Assembly: GCA_018396395.1 (NCBI GenBank)
Contig: JAGTQN010000003.1
Span: 1 to 43,202, forward strand
Reading direction: 5' to 3'
Length of the DNA stretch: 43,202 nucleotides
DNA from: Candidatus Bathyarchaeota archaeon
Lineage (GTDB): Archaea; Thermoproteota; CALKCG01; B24; JAGTQN01
A model generated the notes under the pieces. The model made no database searches and was not told where the DNA came from. It was given only the letters and a program-made list of their open reading frames with translations. The number at the start of each line of letters is the position of its first letter. Position 1 is the stretch's first letter. A program made the position numbers and the translations under genes. Of the stretch, positions 23,981 through 32,637 are shown piece after piece.

Positions 23981-24018
23981 TATTCCTAAGAATATTAGTT
24001 ACTAAGATAAATATATTT
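23981..24018 (-). promoter_or_regulatory. PadR promoter with overlapping palindromes
   Basis: TATTCCTAAGAATA (23981-23994) and TTAGTTACTAA (23995-24005) are near-perfect inverted repeats lying between the padR-like start and an AT-rich TATA-like AAATATATTTA (about 24008-24018, minus strand). Operator sites covering the transcription start fit repression by the adjacent PadR protein. Confidence 0.45.
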
Positions 24019-24059
24019 CTATCGCTCTGTAGGAGCCGTGTGAAGGTTTTTGTCTTCAA

Positions 24060-24633
24060 GCCGTAGCCGAAACCACATAACCAGAAGCCCTGGAAGCCTC
24101 AGCCATCTTCTCCATCGGAACGCGATCCACAAGCCCCTACCTCAACCTAGGCAACTTCTTGAGGCCCTCCTCCACATAATCCTCCCCAGTCACCAGGAGA
24201 TGATGAATTATGCAGAGAATCTTCCTAGCTAAAACGACAAAGGCTTTCTTCTAGCCCCGCCCAGCAGCAACCATGGGTAGAAGAGATTGAGCCTAAAGTC
24301 TTGGCGCGGGGAGCCGCATGGGCAAACTGGGCCACCATTCGTCTGAGACTTTTAGAGCCTCTTGAATCTTCGCCATCAAGTTCTTGTAAGCGTTTGGCAT
24401 ATCGATGGACAAAAGCCAGTCTAAGAGGCTAAATCCATCCTAAGCCTGGTCAGCGTAGGGAGCCTTGGCGGCGCGGAGGAGAACCAAATACACACCAGTT
24501 GACTCCATTACCAAAGCTTGCACCTGCTCTCCCTAAGCCAGGCCTGAAGTCCTCTATGCCCTTTTGATCCTTCTCAAAATTCCTGGTCCCACAGCCCTTT
24601 CTAGCGAGCATGGTGGCACAAAGCCGTCTTTTG
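24060..24633 (-). pseudogene. C-terminal part of an IS110-family transposase relic
   Basis: The minus strand holds KKAFVVLARKILCIIHHLLV and TGEDYVEEGLKKLP, then VDRVPMEKMAEA, the IS110 C-terminal block, with scraps such as YKNLMAKIQEALKVSDEWWP before it. Stops and frame changes are frequent. The same gene continues on the far side of the IS6-like copy (25436-25600). Confidence 0.6.
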
Positions 24634-24641
24634 CACGTCTA

Positions 24642-25435
24642 GATGCTGTAACCTTAAGCCTTCCACACCGCCTCCTCTACGAGGCTTAGCATGGAAAGGG
24701 GCTAGGATGCGAAGGATCCGCATGGAGCCTTTCCTAAAGCCATATGATACCTTACGTTATAGTAGCCCTTCCAGGCTTCAAGCCATGCGAATAAATGGCT
24801 GAAGGGATTTTCGCATCTGCATGGGAAGTAAAGGAAAGGTCGAAGATAAGAGAAGTCCTTAAGCCTACGCTTTACTTCCTTGCTTAGCCTTTCAGGAGGC
24901 TTTAGGAGGCTTCTGTCATGGATGAGCCTAAGCCCTAGCTCCGAGTAAGGCTTTACTTTATGCCATACCATGGAGCCCCATCGGCTACGATACGATAATC
25001 CTTACGCCATAATTTTCCTTTCCTTAACTTAAGCTTCCTTAGGAATAGGGCTGCTTCTCGTCCAGCTCAGTTCTAAGGCAAGGAGCCTCCGGGATCTGGG
25101 CTCTAAGGCCATCCATTCCATATCCAGGCTTCCATCGAATGCTCCCCAGGTTTATGGTCCTCTCGTTACGACGGCCATCCTAGCCTTACCCTTATAGAAG
25201 GCTTCTGAAAGGCTTCCGAATCTATCGAATGGACCCAACGCCATATGGATTCATGGCTTCTAGGAAGCCATAGGCTTATGGCCCTTGAATCCTTCCTTAA
25301 GGATAGACATGAAAGGTATAAGTATAGGATAGGGCATAGGCTACTTCACGATCTGCCTAGGAGCTATTCCTCTCGAAGGTTTTTATAAGGCATTGAGGGA
25401 GATAGGGCTCCTCTAAGGCTTAAGGTTACAGCACC
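24642..25435 (-). mobile_element. IS6-like insertion sequence, copy 2 (decayed)
   Basis: 794 bp with the same inverted ends as copy 1 (TGCTGTAACCTTAAGCC at 24644, GGCTTAAGGTTACAGCACC to 25435; the outermost GG is now GA on the left). 8-bp target duplication CACGTCTA (24634-24641)/CACATCTA (25436-25443), one transition apart. Minus-strand pieces of the DDE transposase remain: HESIWRWVHSID near the right end and a 89-codon frame 24971-24702 ending AWLEAWKGYYNVRYHMALGK. The internal portion is about 60 bp shorter than copy 1. Confidence 0.75.
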
Positions 25436-25600
25436 CACATCTAAACTACAAGCTTTATGAAGCATCCACCACCTCGGTACATGTGGTGACTTTTGGGAGG
25501 GCCTCCGCGTCATCGAACTGGTCACGTTGCCATTCAGGCTCGAAGCCAATCTCCTAATGGGATTGGAGGCCCAGACCTTGCTCCGAAACGAGGTCGAACC
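25436..25600 (-). pseudogene. IS110-like relic, portion upstream of the IS6-like insertion
   Basis: If copy 2 and one target duplication are removed, the minus strand reads through the junction as KACSLDVQKTALCHHAR, joining 25436-25460 to 24633. Upstream sequence is too decayed to align confidently. Confidence 0.45.
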
Positions 25601-26043
25601 CCAGACAAATGACAGTCAACTACCAATGCCGCCACAAGGAATTGGAAGCGTGGGACAAAAAACCTTCACATTCCGTCTCTAATGGCGAAGCCTCAGTCCG
25701 TTCAGAAAGTTAGATAGACTAAAATAGATTTTGTTCCATCTATCATCCTAGTCAATTCATCTTAGTAAGCCAAGAGAAGAATTTTAGTCTATTTTTGTCT
25801 AATATCTTTGGAATTACTGTCAATCTGTTTTATGGCATCGCTCATATAACCATATGAAGTTCCTTCTGGTCGTTACGTCTACTTTAGTCGGTCTACTTAG
25901 GCGACTTTTTCTTAAACCTTTCTTAAAGGCTGATCCTTTAAGCTTATATTGTATCGAGGCATACGAATCACGAAGGTGTCATATATCTGGGCTTTCAGAA
26001 AGCCATCCGCGACAAAATCGCAAAAAGCCCAGAAGGCATCAAA
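25601..26043. other. Gap upstream of the dephospho-CoA kinase gene
   Basis: AT-rich non-coding sequence. The promoter of the next gene should be here; a 79-codon plus-strand frame (25854-26093) overlaps the gene in another frame and looks like chance. Confidence 0.45.
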
Positions 26044-26640
26044 ATGAGGGGAAACTCCTCGAAAACCCATGGATTCAAGGAAGGAATGGCTGAAATAATC
26101 CCAGCTAGGGAAAAGGTTCTATCTCCAGAACTTATGCCCAAGTTCAAGGAGCCCTTCGGCCTTTTGATCCCTGGTCCTCCTGAGGCTACCATCCCCACCC
26201 TCAGGAAGCTTCTATCCAAGGAAAAGGCTTCCAAGATCATTGCCGTTGGCGATGTTGTGTCCAAGTCCCTAAGGGATTCAGGGATCAAAGGAAATCTATA
26301 CGTTACTGATGATAAGGTTATGAGGGAAAGAATAAGGCCCTTAGACTTTAAAGGCTTAGGATCCATGGAAGTCCTGAGGATTTTTAATCCCCCAGGTCGG
26401 TTGATGGCCGAAGCCTTTCAAGCAATCGATAATGCCCTTCGAAGTCCCAATCCCGTTAGGATAGTGGTCGAAGGCGAGGAGGATCTGTTAGTCCTTCCAG
26501 CCGTCATCCTAGCCCCTACTGATAGCCTCGTTCTCTATGGACAACCAGGAAAGGGCTTAGTAGTCGTTAGAGTGACCTGTGAGAAGAAAAGGGAAGCCCT
26601 TGAGCTCTATCGGGCTATGCCTGAGTCCCATGGGACTTAA
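26044..26640 (+). CDS. GTP-dependent dephospho-CoA kinase (DUF359)
   Basis: 198 residues from ATG 26044; ATG 26086 (MAEIIPAREKVLSPELMPKF) would remove 14 residues and fits the family length better. Conserved blocks: KFKEPFGLLIPGPPEAT, KIIAVGDVVSKSLRDSGIKG, LYVTDDKVMRE, RIFNPPGRLMAEAFQAIDNA, VEGEEDLLVLPAVILAPTDS, VLYGQPGKGLVVVRVT. This archaeal enzyme phosphorylates dephospho-CoA with GTP in the last step of CoA synthesis and replaces bacterial CoaE. Single gene, convergent with the nucleotidyltransferase downstream. Confidence 0.9.
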   Translation: MRGNSSKTHGFKEGMAEIIPAREKVLSPELMPKFKEPFGLLIPGPPEATIPTLRKLLSKEKASKIIAVGDVVSKSLRDSGIKGNLYVTDDKVMRERIRPLDFKGLGSMEVLRIFNPPGRLMAEAFQAIDNALRSPNPVRIVVEGEEDLLVLPAVILAPTDSLVLYGQPGKGLVVVRVTCEKKREALELYRAMPESHGT

Positions 26641-26946
26641 GCTTTCATAATCTTGGGCTCATCCGTCCTCTTATAGCGGCTGGGTTAAGAAAAGAAAAAG
26701 AAGAAGGGTACGATGCAAGCCCGGTACAAGAGCTATCATCGAAATCGAAATCGAAATGCCTTGAGATTCTCCGTCTATTCCAACCTTCCGTTATCCATGG
26801 TAAGAATAACCTTCATCGAAGGTTTGGAGGAAGTTTTTGTTTAGAAAATAAGGAAAGGGAAAAGAATGAAGGATGGATTGGAGGAGGAAGGTAGGGATGG
26901 AAGATATGGAAAGGACGGGAATCCCGAAGCCTCAACGCCTAGCCTT
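26641..26946. other. Convergent intergenic region
   Basis: No gene. Holds a GA-rich run (26685-26707) and ATCGAA repeated three times (26734-26753). Confidence 0.5.
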
Positions 26947-27789
26947 TTAGGGGCGTCTAACCAATGGATCCTTCAAACTACCAAATTCCCCTAAGGCAAA
27001 GGTTCTCAGGGCAAATTCTTCGGCTTCAAGCCTAGCCCTAGGAGTGCCTACATCCCTCCAAAAAACTTCCCTTGGAATCCTAAAGCCATACACCCCAAGC
27101 CCATCCTCTACCATTAGCCTTATGGTTTCCGTTATCCAGTATTCTCCCTTGGGCGAAGGACCAGTCTTTTCAATGTATTCAAAGACCTTGGATGTAAAGA
27201 TGAGGGGGCCTGAGTTGGCTAAGTACTCTCCATCGATTCTTAGGCCCTCAGCTACCTCAAGGGTTGGACCCTCTATCACATCCATGATCTTGTCCCCAGG
27301 GCCCATCCTCACTATGCCGAAGCCGAGGGGGCTTTTCACCCTGTAGACGCCCATAGTCACTTGGGAGCCCAGCCTTCCATGAAATTGGAGCATCTCCCTC
27401 AGGAAATCCCCTGGATAGAAGAAAGAATCTCCATAGAAGACTACGAAGGATCCATGGATCCATGGCTTTGCTGTTTCAACAGCCTTGGCCGTTCCCATAC
27501 CAGCCTTCAGATCTTGGAAGAGATAGGCCACATGGATGCCCAGACGCCTTCCGTCCTTTAGATATTCTACGATCTGCTCCTTTCCTTCTCCAAGGACTAC
27601 ATATACCCTCTTGATTCCAGCCTCGCACATATAGCGAATACTATATTCAATGACTGGTCGCTCCCCTATAGGAAGGAGTTCCTTCGCGACTGCATCGGAG
27701 TAGGGTGCCATCCTAGTCCCCCTTCCGGCGGCTAAGATCAAACCCGTATCGATCAAATCAGTGCCCTCCTTTGGATAGCCGTCCCTCAT
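26947..27789 (-). CDS. Sugar-phosphate nucleotidyltransferase (RmlA/GalU/GlmU-like)
   Basis: 280 residues. Nucleotide-binding signature GLILAAGRGTRMAPYSDAVA followed by KELLPIGERPVIEYSIRYM; FVVFYGDSFFYPGDF provides the metal-binding acidic residue, GMGTAKAVETAKPW and FGIVRMGPGDKIMDVIEGP are sugar-site blocks, and FWRDVGTPRARLEAEEFAL closes the domain. It makes an NDP-sugar from NTP and sugar-1-phosphate, for cell-surface glycans or protein glycosylation; the sugar is not determinable. No C-terminal beta-helix acyltransferase domain, so not full-length GlmU. The first 12 residues before DTGLILAAG may not be translated. Confidence 0.88.
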   Translation of the reverse strand: MRDGYPKEGTDLIDTGLILAAGRGTRMAPYSDAVAKELLPIGERPVIEYSIRYMCEAGIKRVYVVLGEGKEQIVEYLKDGRRLGIHVAYLFQDLKAGMGTAKAVETAKPWIHGSFVVFYGDSFFYPGDFLREMLQFHGRLGSQVTMGVYRVKSPLGFGIVRMGPGDKIMDVIEGPTLEVAEGLRIDGEYLANSGPLIFTSKVFEYIEKTGPSPKGEYWITETIRLMVEDGLGVYGFRIPREVFWRDVGTPRARLEAEEFALRTFALGEFGSLKDPLVRRP

Positions 27790-27906
27790 AAAGGCTAATC
27801 TAACATAAAGAAAGCTTTAAAGGGCTTCCTTAGGCTTAATCTTCGGAGCATAAAATCTCAGGATCCGCAAATCTTGGAAGCCTTTTTTAAGGAAAGGAAC
27901 CTTTGC

Positions 27907-28236
27907 CTAGGATCCCTCAGCCTTCCCAAGCATTCGCTGTAGGGCTTCAAGACCAGATATTCCCTCCATGACGCCTAGGGCTCTAGCCTTCGTTGTAAAA
28001 GAGTCAACCTTGGCGCACAACATGTCTTCAAACTCCCTGAGGGGACGCTCCTCCGTACCCCTGACCCTTGCCATGAGAAAGCCAAAGTGATCTAAGACCT
28101 CAGCATCGAAGGCTCCACAGGTTAAAATTGCGTCCTTGGCTACGGCAAACATGAAGGAGCCAAAGGGTCCTTGCACCTTGACCCAAATTCCTTCTACATC
28201 ACCAATCTTTACTGGCTGAAGCTTCAACTCCAACAT
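27907..28236 (-). CDS. DUF1805 family protein
   Basis: 109 residues. KLQPVKIGDVEGIWVKVQGP, AVAKDAILTCGAFDAEVLDH, FMARVRGTEERPLREFEDML and AKVDSFTTKARALGVMEGIS, GLEALQRML match the small DUF1805 (YunC-like) family, whose function is unknown. The conserved CGxxD is present. Cytoplasmic. ATG at 28236. It is on the same strand as dcd upstream and the nucleotidyltransferase downstream but separated by 168 and 117 bp. Confidence 0.8.
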   Translation of the reverse strand: MLELKLQPVKIGDVEGIWVKVQGPFGSFMFAVAKDAILTCGAFDAEVLDHFGFLMARVRGTEERPLREFEDMLCAKVDSFTTKARALGVMEGISGLEALQRMLGKAEGS

Positions 28237-28340
28237 GGCCCTTCGCCATGGATATAACCTGGGCTAAGGCAAAATAAGTGTATTTTTGACGAGAGTAGGA
28301 ATAGCTTCTGGGCTTTTCTTTGAGGAAGCGGTGACGATTT

Positions 28341-28373
28341 TTTATTTTCTTTTATTTTATTTTATTTTATTTT
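28341..28373. repeat. TTTTA simple repeat
   Basis: About 33 bp of TTTTAT/TTTTA units between the dcd and DUF1805 genes, flanked by C/T-rich sequence. A simple repeat; on the minus strand it is A-rich and lies upstream of the DUF1805 gene. Confidence 0.75.
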
Positions 28374-28404
28374 CCCCTTCCCTTCACCTTTTACTTTCTC
28401 TCTT

Positions 28405-28941
28405 TTAGCCCTCTTCCATATTTTTTATTCTTCTAACGGCCATCCTTTCTATGAATCCTTCCTCAAAGAGACCAGGAAATCTGTCCCTCAGAATTCTTTT
28501 ATACATTGCAACCTCCTCATCCGTGAGGTACTGAAACATATAATCGCCCGTATAGGGGGAGGGGTTCCCGACTCGGCTTAAGAATTCGATGTGCATGAAG
28601 GGCTCCCCCTTCTTGATTGTAATAGGTTGGCGCTCATTATTGAGATTTACTACCTCTAGAGCAAGCCTTCCCACAAAACCACTGTGAACCTTCGCAGCGT
28701 TCAGGAATGAGAGACCCATACGACCAAAGCGGCTCTTTGCCGTCAAGTGGGCTACATAGTCGGGGGGAGTGAAGACGATCTCATGGCTTATGATGTTCCG
28801 ATGCTCAAGATAGTGGAGCGTAGTCTCCCTTTGGACTGTGAGGACATATCCATCCCCGTCCAGAAGCCCTTGATCGTAGGGATGTATGCACGCATAATCT
28901 TCTATGAGCTTTATAAGCCTATCCTTACCGATCACACACAT
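28405..28941 (-). CDS. dcd: dCTP deaminase / dUTPase-superfamily protein
   Basis: 178 residues. QGLLDGDGYVLTVQRE opens the jelly-roll, then VFTPPDYVAHLTAKSRFGRM, GLSFLNAAKVHSGFVGRLAL, EVVNLNNERQPITIKKGEPF and MHIEFLSRVGNPSPYTGDYM. The Ser-Arg motif and LALEVVN with the catalytic-position Glu fit dCTP deaminase, which supplies dUMP (via dUTP) for dTMP synthesis. Archaea also have bifunctional DCD-DUT enzymes and I cannot separate the two. The length is near normal for the family. The start at 28941 follows AAATGTGTGTGATC; no neighbour in pyrimidine metabolism. Confidence 0.82.
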   Translation of the reverse strand: MCVIGKDRLIKLIEDYACIHPYDQGLLDGDGYVLTVQRETTLHYLEHRNIISHEIVFTPPDYVAHLTAKSRFGRMGLSFLNAAKVHSGFVGRLALEVVNLNNERQPITIKKGEPFMHIEFLSRVGNPSPYTGDYMFQYLTDEEVAMYKRILRDRFPGLFEEGFIERMAVRRIKNMEEG

Positions 28942-29125
28942 TTCCTTTTCGACCCTTCCCTTTCCGATTTTCGTCTTAGGCTTCCGCTTTCATAATTCCT
29001 TCCTATAGGATCTTCTTAAGGATTCTCCGCTTCAAAGCTTCCAAGATTTTGCTCTCGCAAATTTATTTATCCAAGGACCCTACATAGCTCATAGGCTTGA
29101 AGCCTTGCCTTTCGGTGCAGGATCC

Positions 29126-29467
29126 ATGGGTATCGAGATGACTAAGGAAGAATTCAGGAAGAAGTTTCCCCATTTGGCTGCGGAGATGGAAGCCAAGGTC
29201 ATGGCTAAAGCCATTGGGGGAGTCAGATGGGAGGGGGCAGAGGCTTATGATGAGCTGAGGAATCCTGATGCCATCGCCTTCTTAAGAAGATGCGATACTG
29301 ATGCCCAAGCTTTGGAAATCATCGCTTATCTCGAGGCTAAAGGAGAGGTTTCTAAGGATTATGCAGAAAGGCTGAGGAGACAGCTGAAAGAAAAGGGGCT
29401 ATCAAGCTTCGGGGATAAGAAGGAGCCAGGCTATTATTTCCATAAGTATTACAATAAGGCTAAATAG
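29126..29467 (+). CDS. DUF2095-family archaeal protein
   Basis: 113 residues from ATG 29126; a TTG at 29105 and an ATG at 29138 are in frame. The family pattern MTKEEFRKKFPHLAAEME, RNPDAIAFLRRCDTDAQALE, YLEAKGEVSKDYAERLRRQL and KKEPGYYFHKYY is clear. Small, helical, soluble and conserved in archaea; no biochemical role is known to me. A TATA-like AAATTTATTTAT lies at about 29057-29068, close upstream. Next gene is kae1, same direction, 168 bp on. Confidence 0.78.
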   Translation: MGIEMTKEEFRKKFPHLAAEMEAKVMAKAIGGVRWEGAEAYDELRNPDAIAFLRRCDTDAQALEIIAYLEAKGEVSKDYAERLRRQLKEKGLSSFGDKKEPGYYFHKYYNKAK

Positions 29468-29634
29468 CCTCGGCTATTGAGGGGGAAGAGGAAGCCTAAA
29501 TTTGGCATCTTGCCTTCGTCCATCCATAACATCGCATAAATCCCCAAATAGCTTTCCTATGAGCCCTTTCCTAGCCTTAAAGGTCTTGAAAACAGTAAAA
29601 GGGTTAAAATAAAAATAAAAAATGATGTGATGTT

Positions 29635-30702
29635 GTGTACGGTCCTATAGGGGCTAAAGGCCAAAGGGATCTTGTCTTGGCCTTTGCAGAGCAAGAGATC
29701 CTTTGTCTTGGAATCGAGGGGACAGCCCATACCCTAGGGATAGGTATCGTAAGCTCCAGAGGAAGGATCCTTGCAGACATGAAGGATTCCCTCATCCCAC
29801 CTCCTGGGAAGGGCATCCATCCTAGGGAGGCTTCCCAGCATCATAGCCTCGTAGCCGGAAGGGTCCTGAGGAGGACCTTGGATGAGGCAGGAATAAAGCC
29901 CAAGGATTTGAGCTTAATCGCCTTTAGCCAGGGACCCGGTCTAGGACCCTGCCTCAGGACAGTTGCGACGGCCGCAAGGGCTTTGGCTACCTTCCTTAAG
30001 GTTCCCCTCATCGGCGTCAACCATATCGTAGCCCATATTGAGATGGGGAAGCTTGGCACGGGAGCCAAGGATCCCCTCATCCTCATGCTCAGCGGAGGAA
30101 CAACCCAGATCCTTGCCTTGGCCGAGGGGCGCTACAGGGTCTTTGGAGAAACCCTCGATATAACGATAGCCAATTGCTTCGATGTCTTCGCTAGGGAGGT
30201 AGGACTCTACGATCCAAAGACTCCATGGCCCGGGCCCGTCTTTGATGAAGTTGCCTCGAAGGGAAAGAACTACATCCCTCTTCCATACACGGTAAAGGGA
30301 ATGGATCTCCAGTTCTCGGGGCTTCTGACGGCTACGTTGAGGAAGTATAGGGAAGGCAGGCATCGACTCGAGGATCTCTGCTACAGCCTTCAGGAAACTG
30401 CCTTGGCTATGGTAACGGAGGTCGCTGAGAGGGCCCTAGCCCATACGGGAAAGCAGGAAATCCTTCTAACGGGGGGCTTCGCAAGGAATAAGCGTCTTCA
30501 ATCCATGTTGGCATCTATGGCGTCGGAGCATGGGGCTAGGCTCCATGTTGTTCAAGGAGACTTTGCCACTGATAATGGAGCTATGATCGCCTGGACCGGC
30601 CTGCTAGCCTATGGTTCTGGAATCCGTACAGAAATCGAGGAAAGCCTTGTAAAGCCTCGATGGCGGGTTGATCAGGTCCCCGTGACTTGGGCCGAGACCT
30701 GA
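29635..30702 (+). CDS. kae1: tRNA N6-threonylcarbamoyladenosine synthase subunit Kae1 (KEOPS)
   Basis: 355 residues from GTG 29635. ASKHA-fold motifs: LCLGIEGTAHTLGIGIVSSR, IHPREASQHHSLVAG, AFSQGPGLGPCLRTVATAAR, the metal-binding VNHIVAHIEMG (His-x3-His), LMLSGGTTQIL, DVFAREVGLYDPK, LLTGGFARNKRLQSM and TDNGAMIAWTG with the metal Asp. Kae1 transfers threonylcarbamoyl to A37 of ANN-decoding tRNAs. No Bud32 kinase domain is fused. Deviations: LSGGTTQ for the usual LSGGNTQ and ITIANCFDVFARE where others have a Gly-Asn pair. The N-terminal 22 residues are not conserved. Its last 31 bp overlap the DUF4349 gene tail to tail. Pcc1, another KEOPS subunit, is at 39632. Confidence 0.93.
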   Translation: MYGPIGAKGQRDLVLAFAEQEILCLGIEGTAHTLGIGIVSSRGRILADMKDSLIPPPGKGIHPREASQHHSLVAGRVLRRTLDEAGIKPKDLSLIAFSQGPGLGPCLRTVATAARALATFLKVPLIGVNHIVAHIEMGKLGTGAKDPLILMLSGGTTQILALAEGRYRVFGETLDITIANCFDVFAREVGLYDPKTPWPGPVFDEVASKGKNYIPLPYTVKGMDLQFSGLLTATLRKYREGRHRLEDLCYSLQETALAMVTEVAERALAHTGKQEILLTGGFARNKRLQSMLASMASEHGARLHVVQGDFATDNGAMIAWTGLLAYGSGIRTEIEESLVKPRWRVDQVPVTWAET

Positions 30703-31589
30703 GACGAGGGTTGAGGGGCCCTCGATCCTCTCCTTAGGCGCCTGTAGGCATAGTAGGTAGGGATTCCAAGAATGAGGAATGGAATCGCCCACATGCCTAG
30801 GATGATGGCCCCCTTAGCCATATACAGCCAGCCTAAGATGCCGATTTCAATGGCGTCCTCCCAATATATTGTTGGTATCTTTAATGCGGGTGGCTCCGTA
30901 AGGTAGACCTGTATAAGGGACATTTCAACGCTTTGTCTCAGGTAATTCAACTGTCCCGTAAGTCTCTCGATCTCGCCCCGAACCCTTTCCAATTCTCTCT
31001 CGACCTCTAGAACCTCCGAAACGGTTTTTGCCATGACTAGGATTTCGAGAAGCCTCCCCTCCTGCCTCTCAAGGTTCCTTAGCCTCGAATCAAGGTCCAC
31101 GTACTGCTCCGTAACATCTTGGTTCTGTATCCTCCTTTCTTTGATGGAACCGTAGGCTTTCAGGGCCTCTAGGGTTTCGAGGAAGTGGGTTGCGGGAACC
31201 CTGAAGCTCACATATCCCCATCTAGTTCCACTCTGGTTTCCCAGGTTTGACTGGACAACATAGCCCTCAAAGGATGCTGCCAGAGCTTCGATCTGGCGTG
31301 TAGCCGAAACGACATCAGGAGTCTCTAATGAAACGGAAGCCGTCTTGACAACCATTCTGTCTATGGATTCATTTGATGATGTATCATACGATGATGTAAC
31401 ATCCCTGATCTTACCGATGATTGATGAAGGAAGGCGTGTGAAGGCTCCTCCGAGATTGATTTGGTATAGAACAAAACCCAATAGGAAGGATGCGATGGAG
31501 AACAAGGCTACGATGGCGATAAGCAGGATGATAATCTTGAGCCTTGGCTTCTTCAAGACCATGAGCCCCGTGAAACGGATATTTTTCAA
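30672..31589 (-). CDS. Membrane-anchored DUF4349 protein
   Basis: 305 residues. An N-terminal hydrophobic anchor (about residues 17-42, KIIILLIAIVALFSIASFLL) is followed by the extracellular DUF4349 domain: VVKTASVSLETPDVVSATRQ, SFEGYVVQSNLG, YVSFRVPATHFLETLEALKA, GSIKERRIQNQDVTEQYVDL; then a coiled coil (DSRLRNLERQEGRLLEILVM ... ELERVRGEIERLTGQLNYLR), a beta segment SLIQVYLTE and a second membrane helix (AKGAIILGMWAIPFLILGIP) with a basic cytoplasmic tail. DUF4349 proteins are widespread envelope proteins of unknown role. Stand-alone. Confidence 0.85.
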   Translation of the reverse strand: MKNIRFTGLMVLKKPRLKIIILLIAIVALFSIASFLLGFVLYQINLGGAFTRLPSSIIGKIRDVTSSYDTSSNESIDRMVVKTASVSLETPDVVSATRQIEALAASFEGYVVQSNLGNQSGTRWGYVSFRVPATHFLETLEALKAYGSIKERRIQNQDVTEQYVDLDSRLRNLERQEGRLLEILVMAKTVSEVLEVERELERVRGEIERLTGQLNYLRQSVEMSLIQVYLTEPPALKIPTIYWEDAIEIGILGWLYMAKGAIILGMWAIPFLILGIPTYYAYRRLRRGSRAPQPSSQVSAQVTGT

Positions 31590-31769
31590 GCTATTTAAGC
31601 CTATATTTTAGAACGAGGTTCGAACTAGATTCCAACTCCAGAGATGAATGCCAGCTTTTCCCATAGGGAAATCAAATCGGATAAAGGGTCTTAAGGAGGA
31701 AATACTTGGAAATCGCTGAAAGGAAGGGGCTTTAGGAAACGCTTTCCCTTCCTTTCCTTTCATTTCCAT

Positions 31770-31958
31770 TCATTTCCTTATGTATTCAGTAAATTTGCAA
31801 TTTCCGCAAGTCCAACGGGGTCTAGGTTCCTTATGGAATCCCATAATCTTAGAGCATCGGGGGCACTTCCTATTCTTAAGCTTGACGATGCGCTTTGCAT
31901 AGTCCACATCATAGAGATGCCAAATGCCCCTTTCCTTCTTCATCTCTGTCTCACCCAT
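31770..31958 (-). CDS. rps27ae: Ribosomal protein eS31 (S27ae)
   Basis: 62 residues. Zinc ribbon KCPRCSKIMGFHKEPRPRWT plus CGNCKFTEY, preceded by WHLYDVDYAKRIVKLKNRKC. The archaeal form lacks the ubiquitin fusion of eukaryotes. It is part of the 30S head. GAGGTG lies just upstream of the ATG at 31958. 47 bp downstream of eS24 on the same strand: an operon, as in many archaea. Confidence 0.93.
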   Translation of the reverse strand: MGETEMKKERGIWHLYDVDYAKRIVKLKNRKCPRCSKIMGFHKEPRPRWTCGNCKFTEYIRK

Positions 31959-32005
31959 AAGAACACCTCGCTGTTCGTTAGGAATTCATCACAAAGCATC
32001 ATTCC

Positions 32006-32416
32006 TTAGGGGCTCCCAACCTTTTGGCTCTGGGGACTCCCCTTCCCTTTCCCCTTCTCTTTCTCTTTCTCTTTCTCTTTCCCTTTCTCTTTCCCTTTCT
32101 CCCCTTCCTCTTTCGCCTTCAGGGCTTCCCTTTCCTCTGGTGGAAGGTTCTTATAAAAAACGTGTTTCGGTAGTAAAAGCCTTGCCAGTTCCTTATTCTC
32201 ATAAATATGGCAAATTCCCTCGGAAATCTGGGTGCCTGTCTTAGTTTCATAGCGAATTATGTATATCTCCTCGGGCTTTCTTCCAAACTTTGATGCTAGA
32301 GTCTCCTTAACCTCGAATCTTTTTGGCGTGCCAGCCCCTGGATGAAGAAGGTTGAAGCGCACCTCCATCCTTCCCAGGAGCCTGTTGAAGGATTCCTTGA
32401 CAATCTTCAACTCCAT
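32006..32416 (-). CDS. rps24e: Ribosomal protein eS24
   Basis: 136 residues from ATG 32416 with GGGAGGT upstream (the open frame continues to 32515 but those codons are not family sequence). Core: MELKIVKESFNRLLGRMEVR, LHPGAGTPKRFEVKETLASK, FGRKPEEIYIIRYETKTGTQ, SEGICHIYENKELARLLLPK. The last 45 residues are a low-complexity Lys/Glu/Gly tail from a GAAAGGGAAAGA-type DNA run (32040-32105), much longer than in usual archaeal eS24. Binds 16S rRNA of the small subunit. Confidence 0.93.
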   Translation of the reverse strand: MELKIVKESFNRLLGRMEVRFNLLHPGAGTPKRFEVKETLASKFGRKPEEIYIIRYETKTGTQISEGICHIYENKELARLLLPKHVFYKNLPPEEREALKAKEEGEKGKEKGKEKEKEKEKGKGKGSPQSQKVGSP

Positions 32417-32637
32417 GAAACCTCCCAAATGTTGTTGAGAACCTAGATTTAAACATCTCGAAAAAAGATGGGAGCTAAGGGAATCAAAAAAAGGTAGCTG
32501 CGACTGATAAATCATCTTCCCTGCCTTCGGCGTACTAGGTCCTAGGATTCAAAGGTCCTTGCATCCATAGGAAAGTCCTTTATAGGACTTCTACGAAGAA
32601 TTTAGGAACTCGAGAAGAAATTCGTACTTTAGGTGAT

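Noticed and set aside
32006-32105. CTTTCT repeat as an intergenic microsatellite
   Set aside because: It is coding: the Lys/Glu-rich tail of eS24 on the minus strand.
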